64,000 nucleotides of DNA from Neohoeflea coraliihabitans. GTDB lineage: Bacteria > Pseudomonadota > Alphaproteobacteria > Rhizobiales > Rhizobiaceae. The translations under genes and the position numbers were made by a program. The stretch covers positions 248,001 to 312,000 of the forward strand of contig NZ_JAHWQX010000004.1 in assembly GCF_019334345.1 (NCBI RefSeq), in the 5' to 3' direction. Under the pieces are notes generated by a model. That model searched no databases. It was not told the DNA's origin and worked only from the letters and a program-made list of their open reading frames with translations. This document shows positions 54,245 to 62,824 of this stretch, one piece after another (within the stretch, counting starts at the first letter, position 1; every line of letters starts with the position of its first letter).

Positions 54245-55210
54245 ATGAGCATGAGCAGCGATTCACCGGACCATGCGTCCCCCCGTGCCACCGCATCGAA
54301 CCTGCCGCCCAGCATTGACGCTGTCTCGGAGATGCTGGCGCGCCACGATTACGTCGCCGGACGCGCTCTGGCGACGGTCCTGTTTCTCAGCCTGCGCATG
54401 GGACGTCCGCTGTTCCTTGAAGGTGAGGCCGGGGTGGGCAAGACCGAGATTGCCAAGGTGCTGGCAGCCGCGCTCGACCGACCGCTGATCCGTCTGCAAT
54501 GCTACGAGGGGCTCGATCTCGCCTCGGCGGTCTATGAGTGGAATTATCCAGCCCAGATGCTCGAGATCCGCCTCGCCGAGGCCACCGGGGAGGGCGATCG
54601 CTCGGCCATTGAGAGCAACATTTTCGACACCCGTCATCTGATTCGCCGGCCGGTTCTGCAGGCGCTCGAGGGCGTTCCGGGGCGCGCGCCGGTGTTCCTG
54701 ATCGACGAACTCGACCGCGCCGACGAGGCCTTCGAAGCGTTCTTGCTGGAGATCCTTTCCGACTTCCAGGTAACCATTCCCGAACTCGGCACCATCAAGG
54801 CCGCCGAGCCGCCGATCGTCATCATAACCACCAACCGCACGCGCGAGATCCACGACGCGCTCAAGCGCCGCTGCCTGTACCATTGGGTCGACTATCCGGA
54901 TGCCGACACCGAGCTGGAGATCGTGCGCCGCAAGGTGCCCGGCTGCAATGCCGCCCTGTCGCAACAGGTGGTCGCCTATGTGCAGCGCCTGCGCGACATG
55001 GATCTGTTCAAGAACCCCGGTGTCGCCGAGACCATCGACTGGGCCACGGCCCTGACCGAGCTCGACCGTCTGGCGCTTGATCCGCAGACGGTCTCCGACA
55101 CCCTCGGCACGCTGCTCAAATACCAGGATGACATCGCGCGCATCGAGGGCAGCGCCGGGCGGCAGATGCTCGAGGAGTTGAAGGCCGACCTGTCCCAGAG
55201 CGGCGCATGA
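54245..55210 (+). CDS. coxD: CoxD-like MoxR AAA+ ATPase
   Basis: AAA+ ATPase of the MoxR family, 321 residues. Walker A is GEAGVGKTE (G60-T67), Walker B FLIDELDRADEAFEAF, and arginine-finger region TNRTREIHDALKRRCLYH. The opening IDAVSEMLARHDYVAGRAL is typical of CoxD, which in carbon monoxide dehydrogenase maturation inserts the sulfur and copper of the MoSCu site. Here the client could be any molybdenum hydroxylase. The stop overlaps coxE by 4 bases. Confidence 0.88.
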   Translation: MSMSSDSPDHASPRATASNLPPSIDAVSEMLARHDYVAGRALATVLFLSLRMGRPLFLEGEAGVGKTEIAKVLAAALDRPLIRLQCYEGLDLASAVYEWNYPAQMLEIRLAEATGEGDRSAIESNIFDTRHLIRRPVLQALEGVPGRAPVFLIDELDRADEAFEAFLLEILSDFQVTIPELGTIKAAEPPIVIITTNRTREIHDALKRRCLYHWVDYPDADTELEIVRRKVPGCNAALSQQVVAYVQRLRDMDLFKNPGVAETIDWATALTELDRLALDPQTVSDTLGTLLKYQDDIARIEGSAGRQMLEELKADLSQSGA

Positions 55211-56436
55211 GCGCGGCCTCCGGCACAGCCGCCCGCGTCGATGATCCCGGGCGATTCGCCGATAATGTCACGCATTTTGCGCGCACCCTGCGCAAGGCCG
55301 GCATGCGCGTCGGTCCGGCCAGCGCCCGCGATGCGGTTGCCGCCCTGTGTCTCGCCGGTATCGGCGATCGTGATGATTTCTACTGGATGCTGCATGCGAT
55401 CTTCGTGCAGCGCCGCGAGGACCACGCGGTCTTCGACCAGGCTTTTCGTCTGTTCTGGCGCAACCGCGATCTGGTCGAAAAGATGATCGCCATGTTCTCG
55501 CCGGTGGCGCCCGACACGCGCCCGAAAGAGCGTCCCAAAGCCGGCGAAACCCGCGTCAACGATGCCTTGTTCGCCGATCAGGACAGCCGCCGCGAAATGC
55601 GCGAGAAACCACAGATCGAGGTTGATGCCCGGCTGACCGCCTCCGGCGATGAAGTGTTGCGCAGCCGCGATTTCGCGCAGATGAGCGCTGCCGAACTGGC
55701 CGCCGCGCGCCAGGCCATCGCCCGCCTGCATCTGCCGTTCGATCAGGTGGCAAGCCGGCGCTTCAGCCCATCGCCGCATCCCGGCCGCGTCGATCCGCGG
55801 GCCACGATGCGCGCCGCATTGCGCACCGGCGGCGATCTCATCGTGCCGCGCTATCACAAGCGGCGAACGGTGCAGCCGCCGCTGGTCGTTCTCGCAGATA
55901 TTTCCGGCTCGATGAGCCAGTATACGCGCATTTTCCTGCACTTCATGCATCTGCTCGCCGAGCGTCGCCGCCGCGTCCACACCTTCCTGTTCGGCACCCG
56001 CCTGACCAATGTCACGCGGCAGATGCGGTTTCGCGACCCCGACGAGGCCGTCGACGAATGTGTCGGAACGGTCTCCGACTGGTCGGGCGGCACCCGCATC
56101 GGCGAAGCAATCAGCGAGTTCAACCGTCACTGGTCGCGCCGAGTGCTGGGGCAGGGGGCGACGGTGATTCTCGTCACTGACGGACTTGAGCGCGAGGCGG
56201 TCGAGGAGCTTGACGCGGCCATGGACCGCCTGCAGCGCTCCTGCCGGCGGCTGATCTGGCTCAACCCGCTCCTGCGCTTCGAGGGGTTCGAGGCGCGCGC
56301 CCGCGGTGTCCGCACGATCATGCGTCATGTCGATGAAATCCGCGCCATCCACAGCCTTGATGCGATGAGTGATCTTGTCGCAGCCCTGGGGGATGATCGG
56401 CATGGACAATGGGATCCCCGCCTGATTCCCGCCTGA
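55207..56436 (+). CDS. coxE: CoxE-like VWA-domain protein
   Basis: A 409-residue partner of the CoxD-type ATPase. The C-terminal von Willebrand factor A domain has an intact MIDAS metal site with D231, S233 and S235 (LADISGSMSQ). The N-terminal half with FARTLRKAGMRVGPAS is the typical CoxE region. MoxR-VWA pairs work as metal-insertion or folding machines. The gene overlaps coxD by 4 bases and lies 87 bases before the XdhC-type gene. Confidence 0.9.
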   Translation: MSAASGTAARVDDPGRFADNVTHFARTLRKAGMRVGPASARDAVAALCLAGIGDRDDFYWMLHAIFVQRREDHAVFDQAFRLFWRNRDLVEKMIAMFSPVAPDTRPKERPKAGETRVNDALFADQDSRREMREKPQIEVDARLTASGDEVLRSRDFAQMSAAELAAARQAIARLHLPFDQVASRRFSPSPHPGRVDPRATMRAALRTGGDLIVPRYHKRRTVQPPLVVLADISGSMSQYTRIFLHFMHLLAERRRRVHTFLFGTRLTNVTRQMRFRDPDEAVDECVGTVSDWSGGTRIGEAISEFNRHWSRRVLGQGATVILVTDGLEREAVEELDAAMDRLQRSCRRLIWLNPLLRFEGFEARARGVRTIMRHVDEIRAIHSLDAMSDLVAALGDDRHGQWDPRLIPA

Positions 56437-56523
56437 GCCCGCATGATACGGGCCCGATACTGGCCTGCCCTTGCCAAGCCACTAGCCGGATTGCCATATG
56501 GGAGAGGTAGCCGGGAGCACATC

Positions 56524-56934
56524 ATGACCGCACAAAGTCCTGTTGAACCAACCGATCCCCTCGCCAGTGATCCTCTTGCTGGTGATCCCCTTGCCGCTGA
56601 TCCCTTGGCCGGTGATCCCCTTGCCGGTGATCCCTTGGCCATTGCCGAGAGCTGGATGCGCGATGGCCGTGAAGTCGCGCTGGCCACCGTCATCGAAACC
56701 TGGGGCTCGGCACCGCGCCCGGTCGGCAGTCATCTGGTGATCGATGCCGACGGCAATTTTCATGGTTCGGTCTCCGGCGGCTGCGTCGAAGGGGCGGTGA
56801 TCGCCGAGGCCGGCGACGTCATTGCCTCCGGCACAGCGCAAATGCTGGAATTCGGCGTTGCCGACGAGACAGCCTGGCAGGTCGGCCTGTCCTGCGGTGG
56901 TCGCATCCGTGTACGCGTCGAACGGCTCGGCTGA
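56524..56934 (+). CDS. XdhC/CoxI N-terminal domain protein with pentapeptide repeat
   Basis: A 136-residue protein carrying the XdhC_CoxI domain (ALATVIETWGSAPRPVGSHL and GSVSGGCVEGAVIAEA). XdhC proteins bind molybdenum cofactor and help sulfurate it before insertion into xanthine dehydrogenase-type enzymes. Residues 11-40 are six tandem DPLA-x pentapeptides, an unusual addition before the domain. A GGGAGC site precedes the ATG. Its stop overlaps the next start (TGATG), so the two XdhC halves are translated together. Confidence 0.85.
   Translation: MTAQSPVEPTDPLASDPLAGDPLAADPLAGDPLAGDPLAIAESWMRDGREVALATVIETWGSAPRPVGSHLVIDADGNFHGSVSGGCVEGAVIAEAGDVIASGTAQMLEFGVADETAWQVGLSCGGRIRVRVERLG
56554..56643 (+). 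repeat. Six 15-bp units encoding DPLA-x
   Basis: Six head-to-tail 15-base units of the form GATCCNCTNGCNGNT (translation DPLAS/G/A/I) in frame. The units differ at a few positions, so the array is not brand new, but the nucleotide identity is high and slippage is likely. Confidence 0.9.
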
Positions 56935-59318
56935 TGGATCCGCATCTTCTCAAAAAGCTCAATCAGGCCCGGCGGCAGCGCCGTGCCGCGGCGTTGATCA
57001 CCGATCTTGGCGACGGGCGGGACCGCCTCGTGTCGCCGGGTGACCCGGTCGCCGGTCCGCTCGGCGAAGCGATCGCCAAGGCCTTCCGCTCCGGCAAGTC
57101 GACCCTCGCTTCCGCCGAGGGCCGCGAGTTCTTCATCAATGTGCATCTGCCGCCGCCGCGCCTGGTCATCATCGGCGCCGTTCACATCAGCCAGGTGCTG
57201 GCGCCGCTGGCCGCCATGGCCGGCTTTGACGTGCGCATCATCGATCCACGCACCGCTTTTGCCACGCCGGAGCGCTTCGCCGGCCTCGATTTGACTGCGG
57301 AATGGCCGGAAGAGGCGCTCGCCGCCCGGCCGCTCGATGCCTTCACGGCCCTGGTCGCCGTCACCCATGATCCCAAGATCGATGATCAGCCATTGATCGC
57401 AGCTCTGCGGTCCAATTGTTTTTACATCGGCGCGCTCGGCTCGCGCAAAACCCATGCCCGCCGCGTTGAACGGCTCACCGAAGCGGGGATCAGCGAGACC
57501 GAGCTCGGGCGCATCGCCGCGCCCATCGGCCTGCCGATCGGTGCCGCGACACCCTCCGAGATCGCCGTGGCGATCATGGCGCAGATCATCGAGGCGCTGC
57601 GCAAGCGCCCGCTTGCCGATGAGCAAGGCGAGGCAAAAGCGCAGTCTGACGGCGCGAGCCCCGGCCTGCGCTTCGGCCCGGTGCCGCTCGATGCGGCCGA
57701 GGGCGCCATTCTGGCGCATTCGCTGCAGGCGGGAAAAACGCGTCTGAAGAAGGGCTTGCGGCTCGAAGCGGACTCACTTTCGCAACTGCGCGCCGAGGGT
57801 ATAGAGACGGTGATTGCCGCGCGTCCGGGGCCCGGCGACATCGCCGAGAACGAGGCTGCCGAGACGATCGCCGCCGCATTCTCCGATGCCGGACTTCGGA
57901 TTGGCGAAGCCGCCACCGGTAGGGTCAATCTGTTTGCCGCCCATGATGGATTGCTGCGCATCGATGCGGCGCTCGTGGATCAACTCAACGCCATTGATCC
58001 GGCGATCACCTTTGCCTGTCTGCCCGATCACTGCACCGTGCGCAGCGGCGATCTCCTGGCCACCGTCAAGATCATCCCGCTTGCCGTATCGAGTCGATCC
58101 CTTGATGCAGCGCGGGCAATTGCCACGCATCCGGATTTCGCGGCGGTACGGCCATTCCGCCCGCATGATGTGGGCATGATCGCCACCCGGCTGCCGACGC
58201 TGAAGGACACGGTGATCGCCAAGACGAAAGCGCGCACCGAGGAGCGTCTGCGCGCCTATGGCTCGCATCTTTCGGACCACCGCACGATCGCGCATGACGA
58301 AGAGATCCTTGCAGAAACCCTGCGCGACATGGCCGGCGCGCACGACATGCTGCTGATTTTCGGCGCCTCGGCCGTGGTCGATCGCGACGATGTCATCCCG
58401 GCGGCCATTCGCCGTGCCGGCGGCCATGTCGAGCGCGTCGGCATGCCGGTCGATCCGGGCAATCTGCTGGTTTTGGGCACGATCGACGACATTCCGGTCA
58501 TAGGCGCGCCCGGTTGCGCCCGCTCGCCGAAGGAAAACGGTTTCGACTGGCTGCTGGCGCGTCTGCATGCCGGCGAGACACCGCGCAGCGCCGATATTGC
58601 GCGCATGGGCGTCGGTGGTCTGCTCACCGAGATCCCGAGCCGGCCACAGCCGCGCGCCGAAGCTTCGCCCGGGCCGGCGACATCGCGGGCAGATCTGGCC
58701 GGTCAGCCTTCGGTCGCCGTGCTGCTGCTCGCCGCCGGCAGCGCCCGCCGCATGGGCGAGTCCGCCGGGCACAAGCTTCTTGCCCGCTTTGACGGTGAAC
58801 CACTGGTGCGGCGCAGCGCCCGCAACGCCCTCGCCAGCCGGGCCGAACAGGTCATCATTGTCACCGGCCACCGCCAGGACGAGATCGTCGCCGCGTTAGA
58901 TGGCCTCGATGTGACTTTTGCCGGCAACCCCGATCATGCCGAGGGCATCGCCTCGTCGCTCAAGGCCGGTGCCGGCGCGATTGACGGTGATCCGGCCGGA
59001 GTGATGATTGTCCTCGCCGACATGCCCGCCGTCACCGCCGCCCATCTCGATCGGCTGATCGACGCCTTCGTCGCAGAGGGTGGGCAAAGCATCATCCGCG
59101 CCAGCGATGCGGACAGGCGCGGCAACCCGGTGATCCTGCCCGCACGCATGGCTGCCGAATTCAGGAATTTGCAGGGCGATGTCGGGGCGCGCGCCTTGAT
59201 CGAGACCTCCGGCTATCCGGTGGTCGACATCGATATCGGCGCGGCGGCGCGGCTCGATGTCGATACGCCCGAGGCCGTAAAGGCCGCCGGCGGCGTGCTC
59301 GAGAGCGGCGGCGACTGA
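56934..59318 (+). CDS. Fusion: XdhC Rossmann + molybdopterin-binding + MocA-like nucleotidyltransferase
   Basis: One uninterrupted 794-residue frame with three parts. Residues about 75-230 are the XdhC Rossmann domain (PRLVIIGAVHISQVLAPLA, then LGSRKTHARRVERL). Residues about 245-585 are a MoeA/MoaB-like molybdopterin-binding domain (LRFGPVPLDAAEGAILAHSL, IFGASAVVDRDDVI). Residues about 593-794 are a MobA/MocA-type nucleotidyltransferase (VAVLLLAAGSARRMGES, VLADMPAV). MocA makes molybdopterin cytosine dinucleotide; XdhC hands the cofactor to its target. In related genomes XdhC and the latter two-domain protein are usually separate genes. The likely job is to make and deliver MCD cofactor to a xanthine-oxidase-family enzyme not in the window. 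Confidence 0.85.
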   Translation: MDPHLLKKLNQARRQRRAAALITDLGDGRDRLVSPGDPVAGPLGEAIAKAFRSGKSTLASAEGREFFINVHLPPPRLVIIGAVHISQVLAPLAAMAGFDVRIIDPRTAFATPERFAGLDLTAEWPEEALAARPLDAFTALVAVTHDPKIDDQPLIAALRSNCFYIGALGSRKTHARRVERLTEAGISETELGRIAAPIGLPIGAATPSEIAVAIMAQIIEALRKRPLADEQGEAKAQSDGASPGLRFGPVPLDAAEGAILAHSLQAGKTRLKKGLRLEADSLSQLRAEGIETVIAARPGPGDIAENEAAETIAAAFSDAGLRIGEAATGRVNLFAAHDGLLRIDAALVDQLNAIDPAITFACLPDHCTVRSGDLLATVKIIPLAVSSRSLDAARAIATHPDFAAVRPFRPHDVGMIATRLPTLKDTVIAKTKARTEERLRAYGSHLSDHRTIAHDEEILAETLRDMAGAHDMLLIFGASAVVDRDDVIPAAIRRAGGHVERVGMPVDPGNLLVLGTIDDIPVIGAPGCARSPKENGFDWLLARLHAGETPRSADIARMGVGGLLTEIPSRPQPRAEASPGPATSRADLAGQPSVAVLLLAAGSARRMGESAGHKLLARFDGEPLVRRSARNALASRAEQVIIVTGHRQDEIVAALDGLDVTFAGNPDHAEGIASSLKAGAGAIDGDPAGVMIVLADMPAVTAAHLDRLIDAFVAEGGQSIIRASDADRRGNPVILPARMAAEFRNLQGDVGARALIETSGYPVVDIDIGAAARLDVDTPEAVKAAGGVLESGGD

Positions 59319-59337
59319 TTAGCGCCCATCCAGACGC

Positions 59338-59365
59338 AAAAAAGCCGCGACCTGACGGCGCGGCT
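59338..59365 (-). terminator. Terminator after the DEAD-box helicase
   Basis: A 7-base stem (59343-59349 with 59359-59365) and a T-run of six on the minus strand, 28 bases past the helicase stop. Confidence 0.8.
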
Positions 59366-59393
59366 CTGTCTGCCCGGATGCGGCGTGGGATGC

Positions 59394-61121
59394 TTAGCTC
59401 TTGGCGCCGATCATCATGAATGCCGGGATCTCGTCGCCGAAGCCGACGGGAGCGTTGCTGTCCTGATCGCGGTTCTTGCGGCCGCGACGGCGGTCGTCAT
59501 TGGCAGGCCGCTGACGCTCGCGCCTCGATCCCCGGTCTTGCTGAGCAGAGACCTCGGCATCGCTGCTGCGGCCCGGCTGGCCGCCGGGGCAGGGGTCTTC
59601 ATTGCTGTCCGAAGTCATCGTGTCGGCGGTCTCGTAGCTCACCGTCTCGTGCTCCTGCGGCTTGGAATGCACCGGCTCCGGCTTGCGCGCCTTGCGGCGG
59701 CCGCGATCGGGGTTCGGCACCTCTTCACCCTGCGGTGTCGGCACTTCATTGCTGTCCGAGGCCAGCTCCGCCGGCGTCTCGTAGCTCACATCCTCATGCG
59801 CACGGGCTTTCGAGCGTCCGCCGGACGACCGGCGCGGCTTGCGTCCCTTGCCGCTCTCCTCGCCCGTTTCCGATGCCGGCTCGGACCGCTCGGCCTTGGC
59901 CGTGTCAGGGGCATTGTCCTCGGCGGATTTGCGACCGCGACCGCGGCCGCGGCGCGGTGTCGCCGCCTCGCTGTCATCGCTGCCGGCAGCCGGAGTCTCG
60001 CCGTCCAGCCATTCGATCTCGCGGTTGATCAGCTTTTCGATCGCCTCGACATATTTGCCGTCACGCCGACCGACCAGCGTGAACGCCGCTCCCGAGCGAC
60101 CGGCACGCCCGGTCCTGCCGATGCGGTGGACATAGTCTTCCGCATGGATCGGCACATCGAAGTTGAAGACATGGCTGACCGCCGGAATGTCGAGCCCGCG
60201 TGCCGCCACATCCGAGGCGACCAGCAGGGTGATCTCATCGTCCTTGAACTGCTGCAGCGTTGCCATGCGCGAGCGTTGATCCATGTCGCCATGCAGGGCG
60301 CCGACCGAAAAGCCGTGCCGCTGCAGCGACCGGCTGAGATCGGCGACGTCGCGCTTGCGGTTGCAGAAGATGATCGCGTTGGTCAGCTCGTCCTGGGCCC
60401 GGATGAGATCGCGCAGCGTGGCGCGCTTTTCAAAATCCTTGCCGCTGCACGAGACGAGATGCTGCGAGATGTTCGAGACGGTCGAGGAGGGCGGGGCCAC
60501 TTCGACGCGCACCGGATTTTGCAGGAACTGGTCGGCCAGCTTCTGGATTTCCGGCGGCATGGTTGCCGAGAAGAACAGGGTCTGGCGCGTAAACGGGATC
60601 ATCTTGACGATGCGCTCGATGTCGGGGATGAACCCCATATCGAGCATCCGGTCTGCCTCATCGATGACGAGGAGATCGACGCCGTTCATCAAAAGCCGGC
60701 CGCGCTCGACATGGTCGAGGAGCCGGCCCGGCGTCGCGATCAAGACGTCAGCGCCGCGTTCCAGCTTGCGGTTCTGCTCCTCGAACGATACGCCGCCAAT
60801 CAAAAGGGCGACGGTCAGCCGGTGGTTCTTGCCGTATTTCTCGAAGTTCTCGGCCACCTGAGCCGCCAGTTCGCGCGTTGGCTCGAGGATCAGCGTGCGC
60901 GGCATCCGCGCCCGGGCGCGCCCCTGTTCCAGCAGCGTCAGCATCGGCAAGACAAAGCCGGCGGTCTTGCCGGTTCCGGTCTGCGCGATGCCGAGCACGT
61001 CGCGGCGTTGCAGCGCCGGCGGGATCGCTCCCGTCTGGATGGGTGTGGGAACCGTGTATCCGGCATCGGATACGGCGGACTGGACTTTTTGGCTCAGGCC
61101 AAGATCAGCAAATGTGGTCAA
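59394..61121 (-). CDS. DEAD-box RNA helicase (RhlE-like)
   Basis: ATP-dependent RNA helicase for ribosome assembly or mRNA turnover. Seen in order: Q-motif YTVPTPIQTGAIPPAL, Walker A AQTGTGKTAG, DEAD box (VIDEADRMLDMGF), SAT in FFSATMP, and HRIGRTGRAGR. A long basic, disordered tail of about 200 residues follows the core, with two related segments containing VSYET and SDSNE. The start is uncertain: TTG at 61121 just before TTFADLGLSQ is likely, since GGAAAAAG lies upstream; the open frame continues to 61265. Confidence 0.88.
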   Translation of the reverse strand: MTTFADLGLSQKVQSAVSDAGYTVPTPIQTGAIPPALQRRDVLGIAQTGTGKTAGFVLPMLTLLEQGRARARMPRTLILEPTRELAAQVAENFEKYGKNHRLTVALLIGGVSFEEQNRKLERGADVLIATPGRLLDHVERGRLLMNGVDLLVIDEADRMLDMGFIPDIERIVKMIPFTRQTLFFSATMPPEIQKLADQFLQNPVRVEVAPPSSTVSNISQHLVSCSGKDFEKRATLRDLIRAQDELTNAIIFCNRKRDVADLSRSLQRHGFSVGALHGDMDQRSRMATLQQFKDDEITLLVASDVAARGLDIPAVSHVFNFDVPIHAEDYVHRIGRTGRAGRSGAAFTLVGRRDGKYVEAIEKLINREIEWLDGETPAAGSDDSEAATPRRGRGRGRKSAEDNAPDTAKAERSEPASETGEESGKGRKPRRSSGGRSKARAHEDVSYETPAELASDSNEVPTPQGEEVPNPDRGRRKARKPEPVHSKPQEHETVSYETADTMTSDSNEDPCPGGQPGRSSDAEVSAQQDRGSRRERQRPANDDRRRGRKNRDQDSNAPVGFGDEIPAFMMIGAKS

Positions 61122-61417
61122 TGAGAAACTTTTTCCGTTTCGGCGTGAAAGAATATGTTCGGCGTCGTGTGAGGAGATTGTCTGCACGTTCGAGGCACGT
61201 GTGGCACTTCGCTCCGGCTTTTTGCAGCCGGAATATGTGGTCCGGCAAGCAACTTTGCCAGACACCTACGCCGAATTAGGGCTTCTTGCCGGGAGAGTCA
61301 AGGAAAACCGGGCGTTAGCGCGATGCGCAGCCTGCATTGCCGCCACTTGTCGTCGCCCGCGGCAGATAGGGCGATGCAAAGGGCGAAGCAACAGCCGCGC
61401 ACGCTATGCCGCAGGGG

Positions 61418-62701
61418 TCAGCCGTCGCTGAGCAGCGGCCTGAGTTTCTTGGCGACGCTGAGGAACCGGCTCGGGTCGAGCGCACGCCCGTTGCGGCGGA
61501 TCTCGTAGTGCAGATGCGGCCCGGTCGAACGGCCGGTGGAGCCCGATTTGCCGATCGTATCGCCGGTCGAAACCCGTTGGCCGGGCGAGACCAGTATCCG
61601 CGAGAGATGCGCATAGCGGCTCGTCAATCCGTTGCCGTGATCGATCTCCACCAGCTTGCCATAGCCGCCACTGCGGCCCGCGCGTATGACGGTCCCGGCT
61701 CCGGTCGCCAGGATCGGCGTGCCGGTGCGGACCCGGAAGTCGACGCCGGAATGCAGCGCCATGCGTTTGAGGAACGGATCCTGCCGCTTGCCATAGCGGC
61801 TGGTGATCGCGGCGCCGGGAGCCGGCAGCGAGATCGGCGCCATCAACGCGCTGCGCCGCACGGCCTCCAACTGGCTCAGCGCGGCGTCGAGCCCTTCCAG
61901 CGTCTCGTCGAAATTGGTTTCGGCACCGGCACCGATATATGGACCGCCCACAGCCGTATCTGCGACATCGGCGCCCGGCAGGCCAAGGCTCTCCACCATG
62001 CTGTTGATCTTGAACGCCGTCTCGTAGGCGCTGGCGGCCAGCGTCTGAATGCGCTCGACCTGATCGCGTTCGATGGATTTGAGCGACAGCGAGACCTTCG
62101 AGAAGATCCGGTCGGCGCGATCCGCAACGCTGTCGAGGGGTTGCGCATAGGCCATGCGCGAGGAAGAAGCCATGTTGATGGGCGCAGCCGGGTCCGGCAC
62201 CACGGTCACTGCGGCAAGCCGCGCGGTCGGCGCGGTGCGATCGGCGGCTTCGGCGCGCCGTTCCGGGCGCCGCGTCGGAACCGGCACCGGCCCCTTCAGG
62301 CCGCTGGCGCCGCTGACGCGATCGAGCAGGGGGCTGATCTGACCGTGCCGTGAGGTCAGAGCCTCCTGGCGCAGCATCAGTTCTGCGACCTTGTCCTCCA
62401 TAAGTTGCTGGTCGATCAGCTGCCGGCTGGTGACGCGGTCGACCTGCGAGCGCAGCGCCGCAATGCGATCCTCATAGGCATGCTGCATGCGCGCCTGCCG
62501 CGCCATCGCCGCACCGATCAGATCGTCGCGCAACACGAGATAGGACGTCGCTGCCAGATAGCCGAAGGCGGCCATGCCGAGGAACGACAGCGCCAGGCCT
62601 GCGACCCAGGGGCGCACCGTCACGTGCCGCACCTTCTCGCCGCTGGCGAAAATGATCGTGTGGCTGTGCTTGCGCCTGCCGAATACCCGTTGCTGCGACA
62701 C
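61418..62701 (-). CDS. M23-family peptidase with membrane anchor (LytM-type)
   Basis: A 427-residue envelope protein. Residues about 25-50 form a single membrane helix (WVAGLALSFLGMAAFGYLAA), followed by a coiled-coil region (residues 70-115) and a proline-rich linker. The C-terminal M23 domain has its zinc ligands in LHSGVDFR, and HLHYEI, so catalytic activity is expected. GTG 62701 is chosen as start because it gives SQQRVFGRRKHSHTI, the usual opening, and GAGGACA lies 5 bases upstream. It probably cuts peptidoglycan crosslinks or regulates such enzymes. Confidence 0.85.
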   Translation of the reverse strand: MSQQRVFGRRKHSHTIIFASGEKVRHVTVRPWVAGLALSFLGMAAFGYLAATSYLVLRDDLIGAAMARQARMQHAYEDRIAALRSQVDRVTSRQLIDQQLMEDKVAELMLRQEALTSRHGQISPLLDRVSGASGLKGPVPVPTRRPERRAEAADRTAPTARLAAVTVVPDPAAPINMASSSRMAYAQPLDSVADRADRIFSKVSLSLKSIERDQVERIQTLAASAYETAFKINSMVESLGLPGADVADTAVGGPYIGAGAETNFDETLEGLDAALSQLEAVRRSALMAPISLPAPGAAITSRYGKRQDPFLKRMALHSGVDFRVRTGTPILATGAGTVIRAGRSGGYGKLVEIDHGNGLTSRYAHLSRILVSPGQRVSTGDTIGKSGSTGRSTGPHLHYEIRRNGRALDPSRFLSVAKKLRPLLSDG

Positions 62702-62824
62702 CACTGTCCTCGCTTGTCCCACCTGGTCGGACGACTGGGTTACAAAGCGCAATTACACCCGGTTAAGGTTAACAAAGATTTTCCGGCGTGCGGAAATACC
62801 ACCTCACCACCGGTGCGGCGCGTC

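Noticed and set aside
56325-56693. Minus-strand frame with AKGSPARGS-like repeats
   Set aside because: It is the antisense translation of the DPLA repeat array.
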